From Candidatus Methanomethylophilaceae archaeon (GTDB lineage Archaea > Thermoplasmatota > Thermoplasmata > Methanomassiliicoccales > Methanomethylophilaceae), in assembly GCA_017524805.1 (NCBI GenBank), contig JAFXUX010000008.1, positions 1 to 64,000 of the forward strand: 64,000 nucleotides of DNA, written 5' to 3'. Shown here piece after piece: positions 8,044 through 15,960 of the stretch; within the stretch, counting starts at the first letter, position 1; the number at the start of each line of letters is the position of its first letter. The translations under genes and the position numbers were made by a program. The notes beneath the pieces were generated by a model. It was given only the letters and a program-made list of their open reading frames with translations. It was not told the origin of the DNA and did not search any database.

Positions 8044-8820
8044 ATGAGAAGGATTGCCATCTATGGGAAGGGCGGAATCGGAAAATCGACCACCACTTCC
8101 AACGTCACCGCCGCCCTTTGCGAGCGCGGGCTGAAAGTCATGCAGATAGGTTGCGATCCGAAATCCGATTCGACCGGTTTATTGCTGGGCGGGAAAAGGC
8201 CGCTCACCGTTCTCAACGCCGTCCGCGGCGGGGGATCGCCGACATTGGACGACATAGTCTTCGAAGGATATGGGGGATCCCTTTGCGTAGAGTGCGGAGG
8301 CCCCAAGCCAGGCACCGGATGCGCTGGCAGAGGGATAATAGCTGCTTTTGAGACTTTGGAGAGGCTGGGGGCCGTAGAGCATTACCGCCCCGATGTCGTG
8401 CTGTACGATGTTCTCGGGGACGTGGTGTGCGGCGGATTCGCCATGCCGATAAGGAACGGCTATGCCAGGGACATATTCGTCGTCACTTCGGGGGAGATGA
8501 TGTCTCTGTATGCCGCCGGCAACATAGCGGAAGCGGTGAGAGGATTCTCCGACAGCGGCTATGCCCGTTTCGGCGGTCTCATACAGAATTCCAGGGCTAT
8601 CCTCGGCGAGGATGAGAAAGTCCGCCAGATGGCGGAGGAGCTGGGCACGGAAGTCATCGCCATCCTGCCCAGATCCGGGACGGTCCAGGAATGCGAGGCG
8701 ATGAACATGACTGTTATGCAGGGCGCACCGGATTCGGCCCAGGCGGAAGCGTATCGCAGCCTGGCATCGGAATTGATGCGCAGATCGGAGGAGGCCGCAG
8801 GCGGTCTCAGAGGGATGTGA
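8044..8820 (+). CDS. cfbC: Ni-sirohydrochlorin a,c-diamide reductive cyclase, NifH-like subunit
   Basis: ATP-dependent electron donor that, with CfbD, reduces and cyclises Ni-sirohydrochlorin a,c-diamide to 15,17(3)-seco-F430-17(3)-acid in F430 synthesis. The 258-residue protein has the NifH-type P loop GKGGIGKST (8-16) and the two cysteines that bind the bridging 4Fe-4S cluster of the dimer, C93 in GCAGRG and C129 in VVCGG. The open frame runs upstream to 7981, but the ATG at 8044 begins the family's MRRIAIYGKGG. An AT-rich TTATTAATC about 25-30 nt upstream could be the TATA box. It leads the five-gene F430 operon, which rules out nitrogenase or chlorophyllide roles. Confidence 0.93.
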   Translation: MRRIAIYGKGGIGKSTTTSNVTAALCERGLKVMQIGCDPKSDSTGLLLGGKRPLTVLNAVRGGGSPTLDDIVFEGYGGSLCVECGGPKPGTGCAGRGIIAAFETLERLGAVEHYRPDVVLYDVLGDVVCGGFAMPIRNGYARDIFVVTSGEMMSLYAAGNIAEAVRGFSDSGYARFGGLIQNSRAILGEDEKVRQMAEELGTEVIAILPRSGTVQECEAMNMTVMQGAPDSAQAEAYRSLASELMRRSEEAAGGLRGM

Positions 8821-8825
8821 ATATC

Positions 8826-9605
8826 ATGGCGAAGAAAGCATTGCTGATAGTTGGGCACGGATCGAGATACCCCTACAACAAAGACATAATGGAGCTGCAG
8901 AAGCGGCGCCTGGAAGAGATGGGATTCGAGAACGTTTATATTGGATTCAACGAGACCTCCCACCCATTCATAGGGGAGACGATGGAGAAGATGGCCGCGG
9001 ACGGCGTGGACGAAGTCATGGCTATCCCCTTCTTCATAGCGTCCGGATTGCACATGGTCAGGGACATCCCGCCGAAGCTCGGATTGAAAGACGGGTGCAA
9101 GCAAGGCGAGGCAGAGTTCTCCGGGCGCAAAATGAAAGTCAGCTTCGGAGAGCCATTCGGCAAAGACGCTATGCTCGCGACGATTCTGGCTGAGAAAATA
9201 AAGGAGACGAAGAAAGGGTCGGACACTGCGATCATAGTGGTCGGCCACGGATCCAGGCTTCCCCACAACAAGGAGATCATAACCCTGAACGCTTCCCGCC
9301 TCAAGGATATGGGATTCTCCAACGTGTTCCCCGCGTTCAACGAGTTCGACGAGCCCGACCTCAAGGAAGTCTTCGACTCCTGCGCCGACGGAAGGTTCGA
9401 CGAGATAATCGTCCTCCCGCTTTTCATCTCGCTCGGAGACCACCTCAAGAACGATATCCCTCCCAAGATCAGGCAGACGGACGGCTGTCCGGACAGCGTG
9501 ATCGAATGCGCCGGAAGGAAGGTCAGGGCGGTTTATGTCACGCCGGTCGGCGAGGACCCGCGTCTGACCGATATATTCGCGGCCAAGGCCAGAGAGATGC
9601 TCTGA
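8826..9605 (+). CDS. cfbA: Sirohydrochlorin nickel chelatase, two-domain form
   Basis: Inserts Ni2+ into sirohydrochlorin, the first step specific to F430. Methanogen CfbA is usually a protein of about 130 residues acting as a homodimer. Here the 259 residues hold two CbiX-like domains in tandem. Domain 1 carries VGHGSR (H11) and SGLHMVRD (H76). Domain 2 carries VGHGSR (H141) and LGDHLKND (H206). Both keep the metal-binding histidine pair. The domains share a similar layout (NKDIMELQKRRL / NKEIITLNASRL), so this is an internal duplication and fusion. It starts 5 bp after cfbC and is followed by cfbE 3 bp later. The F430 operon context favours nickel over cobalt. Confidence 0.9.
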   Translation: MAKKALLIVGHGSRYPYNKDIMELQKRRLEEMGFENVYIGFNETSHPFIGETMEKMAADGVDEVMAIPFFIASGLHMVRDIPPKLGLKDGCKQGEAEFSGRKMKVSFGEPFGKDAMLATILAEKIKETKKGSDTAIIVVGHGSRLPHNKEIITLNASRLKDMGFSNVFPAFNEFDEPDLKEVFDSCADGRFDEIIVLPLFISLGDHLKNDIPPKIRQTDGCPDSVIECAGRKVRAVYVTPVGEDPRLTDIFAAKAREML

Positions 9606-9608
9606 GGC

Positions 9609-10835
9609 ATGGGCATGGAAGCTCTCGTGTTGGATATGACCCATGGCGGGTTCGTCATCGCCGAGCGCCTGATGGATCGCGGATGGGGAGTGACCTGCGT
9701 GGACGTCTACAAGGTGTCCTCTCCCGAATGCGATGCGCGCATGGCAGCCAGAGGATTGGTTGCGCTGGACGAGGCTCCCGAGAGGCATTTCGACGCCGTA
9801 ATCATGCCCGCCCATTGCCCCGATTCGTTCATAGGCAAGGCATCGTTCGACAGGAAACTCACCTTCAGCGATGCGGTGAAGGAACTCATCCCGGACGGGC
9901 TTCCGTTCAGGATAGAGGTCACCGGCGTGAAAGGGAAGACCAGCGCGTGCTATCTTCTCGCCCACATCCTGGACTCCTGCGGGAAGAAGGTCTTCTTGCA
10001 CAGCTCAAGAGGGCAGGGCCCGTATTCCGGGGGATCCCACAAGGTCGAGGCTCTCAGAAGCATCGCACCCCCATTCATACTGGAGCTTCCAACGGAAGGC
10101 TATGACGTCATCATATCGGAGGTCTCCCTAGGAGGCAGCGGCCGCGCGGACATCGCCGTCATAACCAATCTGGTGGACGATTACGGCATAGCCAAGGACA
10201 CCAGGAAAGCTTCCGATGCCAAGGTCCAGATATTCTCCTCCGGAACTAATTTCGTGAAGGAAGACGAGCTGGATTTCTGGAGGGCCAGAGCGTCTGGATT
10301 TGATTTCAAAACCTTCGGTGAGAACTGCCGCGCCATCGATGCGCCGAAGCTCGGTTCTCCGCTGCGCATAAAGTATTCTTATCAGGGGGCGCAATGGGAA
10401 GCGTCGCTCTCGCCCGATTATATTTCCACGCAATATCTTCCGGCCATCGATACTGTTCTCAGGATATCAGAGAGCATGGGAATCCAGGCCGACAAAGTGA
10501 AAGGGGCGCTGGAGTCCTTCCGCGGAGTTCCGGGCAGAGGCGAGGTATACTTCCAAGATGGCCGGTGGCTCGTGAAGGAGAGAAACCCGGGGATATCGCA
10601 CATCTCCATCGGGATGACCATGGAGTGCCTGAAGGCGATGGGCGCTTTGGACGGATGCTTCGTTGTAGTCGACCCGGTCAGCAGGAAGGTCTGCGACAAG
10701 ATGAAGGCCCCGCTCATACGCGAGGTTCTGGATGGGTACGGCGTGGAGTACGTCATAACCGACGGTAAGGGGGAAGAGGTCGACGTTTCCGGCCACAAAA
10801 CGGTCGTGACATTCATCAAGGAGGCATGGCAATGA
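9609..10835 (+). CDS. cfbE: Coenzyme F430 synthetase (Mur-ligase-like)
   Basis: ATP-dependent ligase that closes the last, carbocyclic ring of F430 by activating the propionate side chain of seco-F430. The 408-residue protein has a Mur ligase central domain with the P loop TGVKGKTS (105-112), the ITNLVDDYGIAKD segment and a C-terminal ligase domain with FRGVPGRGEV. An N-terminal Rossmann-like part (LVLDMTHGGFVIAERL) matches the family. A second ATG at 9615 is an alternative start. Its stop overlaps the start of cfbD. Identification rests on motifs and on operon position. Confidence 0.9.
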   Translation: MGMEALVLDMTHGGFVIAERLMDRGWGVTCVDVYKVSSPECDARMAARGLVALDEAPERHFDAVIMPAHCPDSFIGKASFDRKLTFSDAVKELIPDGLPFRIEVTGVKGKTSACYLLAHILDSCGKKVFLHSSRGQGPYSGGSHKVEALRSIAPPFILELPTEGYDVIISEVSLGGSGRADIAVITNLVDDYGIAKDTRKASDAKVQIFSSGTNFVKEDELDFWRARASGFDFKTFGENCRAIDAPKLGSPLRIKYSYQGAQWEASLSPDYISTQYLPAIDTVLRISESMGIQADKVKGALESFRGVPGRGEVYFQDGRWLVKERNPGISHISIGMTMECLKAMGALDGCFVVVDPVSRKVCDKMKAPLIREVLDGYGVEYVITDGKGEEVDVSGHKTVVTFIKEAWQ

Positions 10836-11896
10836 AGATAATCCACCCCCGCCCGAACCCTATCGTCGCGGCGATGTATACGCTCAGAGATCTGAATGTC
10901 GATGTCATCGTGGTCCATGGGCCAGCAGGCTGCTGCTTCATGGCATCCAGAATGCTGGAGGAAGCCGGAGTCAGAGTAGTGACCAGCGGCCTCATGGAGG
11001 ATGACCTGATCTTCGGAGGCTCCGATTCTTTGGTGGAGACGCTGAAGATGTCCTGGGAGAAATTCCGTCCGAACACGGTGGCTGTGATCGGCACATGCTC
11101 CAGCATGATCATCGGCGAGGACATGGACGCTTCCATCAGGAAGGCCGCGCTCCCTTGCAACGTGTTCTCCGTAGACAGCCACGGCTGCTCCGGCGACAAC
11201 ACGACCGGCGCGGTGAAAGCTCTGGAGTGCGCTTGCAGGGCTGGATTGCTCTCGGAAGGCGAGCGCGACAGGCAGATATATCTCATGAATGCGGCCACTT
11301 CGATGGAGAAGAGAGTCGGCATGGCCGGGAGGGAGTATCTGTCTCCGACCAGAGGCCCGACGAAGCTCGCAGCAGCCAAACGCATAGCCGACGCTCTGGG
11401 AAGCGGGAAAAAGGTGGCATGCGCCATGCTGGCCAAGAAGGAGCTGGCGTTCCGTTTCGCAGATATGTTCATAGCTCTGACCGAAGCCAAGGAGAAATTA
11501 GGCGGGGAACTGTTCCTCGTCGGGAATCTCGACGGGAATCTGGGGCTCCCGAGGATCAGAGGATATGCCGAGGCGATACGCTCCGAGCTGGATTCCAAAG
11601 GGGTCAGGTACGAGTCGGTCGGCGGCATGGACGAATACGCGCTCATCGGGAGGAGGATCAAAGAGAGGGTTGACGAGTTCTCCCCGGACCTTCTCATAAT
11701 AATCGGGATACCGCACGCGTACCCGGAGCTTCTCCCGGGGAACCTGCTGATCACGGACCAGCCGAGGCAGCTCGCCAATTACCTCTCCATGGGTCTGGAT
11801 GCCGTCGGCGAGGTCTCATCGCATTCCATGGTCATGGGCGCCAAGAAGATCATCCCGTTGGAGACGGGAGAGACGCTGAGGGAGCTCCTCAGATGA
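10832..11896 (+). CDS. cfbD: Ni-sirohydrochlorin a,c-diamide reductive cyclase, NifD-like subunit
   Basis: Catalytic partner of CfbC; holds an Fe-S cluster and the tetrapyrrole substrate. The 354-residue protein starts IIHPRPNPIVAAMYTLRDL and has conserved cysteines in HGPAGCC (C34/C35), GTCSS (C89) and SHGCSG (C119), as expected for the NifD-like fold. Two ATGs are available, 10826 and 10832. GGAGG at 10820-10824 is 7 nt before the second, which I chose; it also gives the ATGA overlap with cfbE. It overlaps cfbB by 4 bp. Together the five genes suffice to convert sirohydrochlorin to F430. Confidence 0.92.
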   Translation: MKIIHPRPNPIVAAMYTLRDLNVDVIVVHGPAGCCFMASRMLEEAGVRVVTSGLMEDDLIFGGSDSLVETLKMSWEKFRPNTVAVIGTCSSMIIGEDMDASIRKAALPCNVFSVDSHGCSGDNTTGAVKALECACRAGLLSEGERDRQIYLMNAATSMEKRVGMAGREYLSPTRGPTKLAAAKRIADALGSGKKVACAMLAKKELAFRFADMFIALTEAKEKLGGELFLVGNLDGNLGLPRIRGYAEAIRSELDSKGVRYESVGGMDEYALIGRRIKERVDEFSPDLLIIIGIPHAYPELLPGNLLITDQPRQLANYLSMGLDAVGEVSSHSMVMGAKKIIPLETGETLRELLR

Positions 11897-13224
11897 AAGG
11901 CGTCGTGATCGCCGGGGCCGGAAGCGGAGCCGGGAAGACTTCGATAGCCACCGGCATAATGTCGTCCCTGTCGAAGCGGATGCGGGTCCAGCCGTACAAG
12001 GTCGGGCCGGATTTCATCGATCCGATGTACCACACGGTGGCGTCCGGAAGGCCGTCCAGGAACTTGGACACGTATATGGTTCCGGGCGACGGGATCCGCG
12101 GGATCGTCGGCAGCTCGTCGAAGGGCGCGGATATCTGCTTGGTGGAAGGCGTCCGCGGCCTTTACGAGGGGCTTTCCGGCGTCTCAGACAGGTGCTCCAC
12201 GGCGGAGGCTGCGAAGATCCTAGGTTTCCCGGTGGTCCTTGTGATCGATGCGCGCTCTTTGACCAGATCGGCTGCGGCCATGATCAACGGGTTCAAAGCT
12301 TTCGATCCCGGCGTCGACATCTGCGGCGTCATTCTGAACAACATCTCAGGGGAGCAGCACGAGGGGAAGCTCAGGGAGGCGGTGGAGAAGTATTGTCCCG
12401 GCGTCGAGATCGTCGGGATGGTCAGGAAGCATCCTGAATGCGGCCTTAAGAACAGGCATCTGGGCCTGAAAACCGTGGACAGGACGTCCGAGGAGGAAGT
12501 CAGAGGCTTGGAGGCCTTGGCTGACGACATCGACATGGACGCTCTGCTGGGCATATGCGAATCCTGCGACGCGCAATTCCCGGAAGGCTCCCCATACGCC
12601 AGCCATAACGCCTGCGCCAAAGTCGCGGTGCCGATGGATGATGCATATTGCTTCTATTACAGAGAAAATCTGGAATGCCTCGAGGCGGCCGGTTTCAAGG
12701 TGAAATATTTCAGCCCGCTGGCCGGGAACCCTCTTCCGGACGCGGATATGTACTATCTCGGCGGGGGATATCCAGAGCTTTATGCCGATCGGATATCCGA
12801 GAACCGGGATTTCCTCGAAGGTCTGAGGAGCGCTTCTGAAAATAAGACTATAGTCTTAGGGGAATGCGGCGGCCTTATGACTATGTGTAAGACTATAGTG
12901 ACAAAAGACGGAATCAGCCACGGAATGGCCGGCATATTCGATGCGGACGCCGTCATGTGCGGCAGGCACGGCCCGAAATATGTGGAAGCCGACTCCACCG
13001 ATGCCAACCCTATATTCAAGGGTTCAGTGAGAGGCCACGAATTCCATTACTCCGAGCTGAAGCTTCATTCCATCCCGGAATATGGTTTCCGCATGTTCAG
13101 GGGCATCGGGATCTCCGGCGGGATGGACGGCATCTGCGTGAGAAACTCTCTCGGAGAATACATGCACCAGAACGCGCTTTCGGCGGAGGATTGGTGCAAG
13201 ACTATAGTGGAAAAGATTGAATGA
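11893..13224 (+). CDS. cfbB: Ni-sirohydrochlorin a,c-diamide synthase (CobB/CbiA family)
   Basis: Amidates the a and c acetate side chains of Ni-sirohydrochlorin using glutamine and ATP. The 443-residue protein has an N-terminal dethiobiotin-synthetase-like ATPase with P loop GSGAGKTS (10-17) and a C-terminal class I glutamine amidotransferase with nucleophile C325 in GECGGLMT. It starts inside the cfbD stop (ATGA). Cobyrinate a,c-diamide synthase has the same architecture, but the neighbours cfbC, A, E and D point to the nickel substrate. The 11-mer AAGACTATAGT occurs three times in its 3' third, once inside a perfect 16-bp palindrome (see findings). Confidence 0.9.
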   Translation: MKGVVIAGAGSGAGKTSIATGIMSSLSKRMRVQPYKVGPDFIDPMYHTVASGRPSRNLDTYMVPGDGIRGIVGSSSKGADICLVEGVRGLYEGLSGVSDRCSTAEAAKILGFPVVLVIDARSLTRSAAAMINGFKAFDPGVDICGVILNNISGEQHEGKLREAVEKYCPGVEIVGMVRKHPECGLKNRHLGLKTVDRTSEEEVRGLEALADDIDMDALLGICESCDAQFPEGSPYASHNACAKVAVPMDDAYCFYYRENLECLEAAGFKVKYFSPLAGNPLPDADMYYLGGGYPELYADRISENRDFLEGLRSASENKTIVLGECGGLMTMCKTIVTKDGISHGMAGIFDADAVMCGRHGPKYVEADSTDANPIFKGSVRGHEFHYSELKLHSIPEYGFRMFRGIGISGGMDGICVRNSLGEYMHQNALSAEDWCKTIVEKIE

Positions 13225-13242
13225 GGGGGATTCCCCTCGGTT

Positions 13243-13473
13243 TCAGCGGAATTCCGTCGCGTCGCTGTCGAGGACTTCGTTCCAGAGCCTGATGGTCTCC
13301 TGGGCGTCTTCCTCGTCCATGATCTGGATGGCGAATCCTGCGTGCACGACTGCCCAGTCGCCGATTCCGGCTTCGACCATGGAAAGGTTGGCTTTCCTGA
13401 TCGTCCCTCCGAAATCGACGTCCCCCATGTTCCCCTCGATCTTCACGATTTTTCCGGGTATTGCTAAGCACAT
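13243..13473 (-). CDS. hypC: Hydrogenase assembly chaperone HypC/HupF
   Basis: Small chaperone that, with HypD, carries the Fe(CN)2CO unit to the large subunit of NiFe hydrogenases. The 76 residues start MCLAIPGKI, with the essential cysteine at position 2, and contain the DFGGTIRKANLSMV and GDWAVVHAGFAI segments typical of the family. It begins 4 bp after the stop of the NAC gene and ends 18 bp from cfbB on the other strand. No other hyp genes are in the window. Confidence 0.92.
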   Translation of the reverse strand: MCLAIPGKIVKIEGNMGDVDFGGTIRKANLSMVEAGIGDWAVVHAGFAIQIMDEEDAQETIRLWNEVLDSDATEFR

Positions 13474-13477
13474 GGGA

Positions 13478-13837
13478 TCACTCCGAGATTATCTTCAGAA
13501 TCGCTTCCGCGGGCTGCCCGTCGGTCGCTTTCAGAGCTTCGAGCGCTTTGGATCTGTCGCATCCGGTCTGGGACATGATGAGGCTGATGTCTTCCTCGCT
13601 GAATATCGGCTCGGGCTCTCCGTTTTCCCCGATGTTCATGACCGTTTCTGGGCCGCTGATCTGGTAGCTTTTGTTCCCAGGCATCTCTATGCATACCACT
13701 TCGGGGTTTTTGAGCACGATCTCTTTGGTCCTGGTTCTGATGATGACTTCGGTGACGTCTTCGACGGTCGACTGGGTGATCCCCATCTTTTTCATCGCCT
13801 GTTTCATCTGGCGGTCGTTCATCCTCATTCCTGGCAT
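13478..13837 (-). CDS. nac: Nascent polypeptide-associated complex protein
   Basis: Ribosome-associated chaperone that binds emerging chains. The 119-residue protein has the NAC domain (about 25-75, with VIIRTRTKEIVLKNPEV) and a C-terminal UBA domain (about 80-119, ISLIMSQTGCDRSKALEALKA), the normal archaeal layout. The minus-strand ATG at 13837 lies about 30 nt after an AT-rich TTAATTTAAAATC (about 13862-13874). It is the first gene of a two-gene unit with hypC, an odd pairing that may only reflect genome compaction. Confidence 0.92.
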   Translation of the reverse strand: MPGMRMNDRQMKQAMKKMGITQSTVEDVTEVIIRTRTKEIVLKNPEVVCIEMPGNKSYQISGPETVMNIGENGEPEPIFSEEDISLIMSQTGCDRSKALEALKATDGQPAEAILKIISE

Positions 13838-13901
13838 ATGGGCACGCCTACTGTTTCGTATGATTTTAAATTAACTATGAAGAAATGGTTTTGGCGCCGC
13901 A

Positions 13902-15080
13902 TCAGGACAGCGCCTTGGAAACGGCTTCCTTCAAGGATTCCAGGACTTTTTCCGCAGATTCCGGATCCGGAGCTCCGCCTTGGGAGAACTCGGGCTTTCC
14001 GCCCCCGCGTCCGCCGAACTCTTTGAGGACGTCGCCGATGATTTTCTTGCAATCCACGGCTTCGCTGCCGGAAGCGAGCATCACCGACAGGGTCTCGCCG
14101 ACGGAGACTATCGCGGCGATTCCGCCTTCCGACCTTATCGATTCGGCTTTCTCCGACATGGCGGTGCGATCGCCTCCGGGCACGCACGCGGTGAATACCT
14201 TGCACCCGGCTATCTCTTCGATGGGCGAAGAATCCAGGATGGCTTTGGAAGCGGACTTCAGCAGTTTCCTGTCCAATTCCAGCTCGCGCTTCATGTTGGC
14301 GACCGCTTTGGGGGAGTCTTCGGCCTTGCATCCGATTTCGTCCGTGATCTCCATCGCATCGATCGATAGGCCAAGGGCCGCATCTTTGGCCGCATCCCCT
14401 ATTTTGAAGTGTATCGCGACGCCTTCCTTTCCGGCGGAGACTTTCCTGTCCACCGTGATGAACTCCAGCTCGGACGTCTCCATCACATGGATTCCGCTGC
14501 ACGCGGAGAGGTCTATGTCTCCTATGGCGACGACGGTGATCTCCTCGTCCTCAGGGATTCTGTCCAGCTTTATCCTGACCTTCTCGAGGTCTGGGTCATC
14601 CCTGTCCATGACGCTCTTGGTTACCGGGAGATTGTCCCTTATCGCTTGGTTGGCGAATTCCAGGGCGGCTCTTATCTGCCCGAAAGTGAGGTCCCTGTCG
14701 ACGATCACGTATTTGCTCTCGGGAGAGATGTAAATCTTGGTGATGGTGAGGTCGGGGCATTGCCTCTTCAGCGAGCAGAACAGGAGGTGCTCGCCGGTGT
14801 GGCCGCGCATAAGGTCGTAGCGGCGATCCCAGTCGACTTCGCACCAAACTATGTCGCCTTTGCTGAGGTCATTTCCGGGGACGATGTGCACGACATCCTT
14901 GCCTTTCATGCGGACCTCTGTGACTTTACGGTCGCGGATGCTTCCGGTGTCGCACACCTGCCCGCCGCCGCCCGGATAGAACGCAGTCGTGTCCAGGATC
15001 ACTTCGTCGCCTTCAACGGATACCACTTCTGCCTCAAAATTGAAGAGATAGCCGTCGCGCCTGAATATTTCGTCGGTCAT
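13902..15080 (-). CDS. alaX: AlaX-type Ala-tRNA(Ala) editing protein with DHHA1 domain
   Basis: Probably hydrolyses mischarged Ser- or Gly-tRNA(Ala) in trans. The 392-residue protein lacks the AlaRS catalytic core but has the editing domain with zinc-site motifs HTGEH (H94, H98) and CSGIH (C194, H198), a helical stretch, and a C-terminal DHHA1-like domain ending with a glycine-rich GGRGGGKPEFSQGG. That matches the long AlaX class. The frame is open to 15125, but the ATG at 15080 is about 35 nt after the minus-strand TATA-like ATTTATTAACC (15110-15120). It is divergent from the Lrp gene. Confidence 0.88.
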   Translation of the reverse strand: MTDEIFRRDGYLFNFEAEVVSVEGDEVILDTTAFYPGGGGQVCDTGSIRDRKVTEVRMKGKDVVHIVPGNDLSKGDIVWCEVDWDRRYDLMRGHTGEHLLFCSLKRQCPDLTITKIYISPESKYVIVDRDLTFGQIRAALEFANQAIRDNLPVTKSVMDRDDPDLEKVRIKLDRIPEDEEITVVAIGDIDLSACSGIHVMETSELEFITVDRKVSAGKEGVAIHFKIGDAAKDAALGLSIDAMEITDEIGCKAEDSPKAVANMKRELELDRKLLKSASKAILDSSPIEEIAGCKVFTACVPGGDRTAMSEKAESIRSEGGIAAIVSVGETLSVMLASGSEAVDCKKIIGDVLKEFGGRGGGKPEFSQGGAPDPESAEKVLESLKEAVSKALS

Positions 15081-15150
15081 GTTATCGCTGGCACGTCCAA
15101 TGTCTGACGGGTTAATAAATATCATTTAAGTACATTCAAGATTGCATATC

Positions 15151-15630
15151 ATGGTTGCGGACGGATTCGACGAGTTGGACAGGCGCATAATCGAGCTTCT
15201 CAGTACCTCCAGCCAAGGCTCGTTCAGGCAGATCGCCAAGACGCTGGATGTCCACCCCTCCACTCTTATCCAGAGGGTAAAAAATCTCGAGACCAAAGGT
15301 GTAATCCGCGGATATCGCGCCAACATAGATTTCATGAAGGTCGGGTACGAGTACATGGGAATCGTGAATGTGAGCGCTTCCGACGTGATCGCCGCCCAGG
15401 AGGAGATTGCCGCCATCCCTCAGGTGGTGGCTGTGTTCGATGTCACCGGGGAAAGCGATTGCATGGCATGGATCGCATGCGTTGACAGGGAGGAATTCTC
15501 CGCCGTGGTCAAGAGGATAAATTCCATCGGAGGCGTGACCCGCACCAACACTTCCGTGATAATGGACATCAAAAAGGATCCCTTCTCCTTCGTCCCAACC
15601 GTGAAACGAAATCGAAGGGTTTTTGCCTGA
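15151..15630 (+). CDS. Lrp/AsnC family transcription regulator
   Basis: The 159-residue protein has an N-terminal winged helix-turn-helix (about 8-55, RQIAKTLDVHPSTLIQRVKNLETKGVI) and a C-terminal RAM ligand-binding domain (about 70-145, VVAVFDVTGESDCMAWIACVDREEF). These regulators sense amino acids and form octamers. A TTG at 15142 is in frame, but the ATG at 15151 is about 25 nt after a TATA box (ATTTAAGT, about 15124-15131), so a leaderless start there is likely. Target genes are unknown; the divergent alaX shares the 70-bp promoter region. Confidence 0.9.
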   Translation: MVADGFDELDRRIIELLSTSSQGSFRQIAKTLDVHPSTLIQRVKNLETKGVIRGYRANIDFMKVGYEYMGIVNVSASDVIAAQEEIAAIPQVVAVFDVTGESDCMAWIACVDREEFSAVVKRINSIGGVTRTNTSVIMDIKKDPFSFVPTVKRNRRVFA

Positions 15631-15648
15631 TTCCTCAGGCGCTGGATC

Positions 15649-15930
15649 TCAGAACCTTCTAGGGGGCATGGGCTGGAAGCCGTATCCTCCGCCGCACGGT
15701 CCTCCCATCGGGGGCCTGCACGGGGGCTTGGGCTCTTCCCACGGGTTCTTGCAGCTTGGCTGTCCCCACCCCATGGGTTTCCAGCGGGGCATGTCCATGG
15801 GAGGCATCGGGACTTCCGGCCTCCTCCAGCGCATTCCCATCGGAGGTCCTCTGGGCCCTCTTCCGTGGCCGGGTCCGCCGCGCATCCTCATGAGCCTGCG
15901 GAAGTCCTCCTCGCTCATGGATGCGCGCAT
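15649..15930 (-). CDS. Pro/Gly/Met/Arg-rich segment in frame with the upstream MarR gene
   Basis: From the first ATG at 15930 this frame encodes 93 residues. It begins with a charged helix (SEEDFRRLMRMR) and then becomes rich in Gly, Pro, Met, Arg and Trp, with three Cys and one His (CKNPW, PPCRPP, GGPCGGG). It is exactly in frame with the MarR gene upstream and separated from its last codon only by an amber TAG (15958-15960) and nine sense codons that continue a plausible helix (EDGREFIER). No good ribosome binding site precedes 15930. I think it is the C-terminal part of the regulator reached by amber readthrough or pyrrolysine insertion; a separate small gene is the alternative. Confidence 0.55.
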   Translation of the reverse strand: MRASMSEEDFRRLMRMRGGPGHGRGPRGPPMGMRWRRPEVPMPPMDMPRWKPMGWGQPSCKNPWEEPKPPCRPPMGGPCGGGYGFQPMPPRRF

Positions 15931-15957
15931 GCGCTCGATGAATTCTCTGCCGTCTTC

Positions 15958-15960
15958 CTA
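15958..15960 (-). other. In-frame amber codon (candidate pyrrolysine or readthrough site)
   Basis: The codon after GCA GAC GAT GGA is TAG on the minus strand, followed by 102 open codons before TGA at 15649. Nearly all other genes in this window end in TGA, so TAG is a rare codon here. Confidence 0.5.

Noticed and set aside
8044-13224. Reading the NifH/NifD-like pair as nitrogenase or as chlorophyllide reductase, and CfbB as cobyrinate diamide synthase
   Set aside because: Presence of all five cfb genes in one operon, including the Mur-like F430 synthetase, fits F430 synthesis only.
13243-13473. HypC as the edge of a hydrogenase maturation cluster
   Set aside because: No hypA, B, D, E or F in the window; it is paired with NAC.
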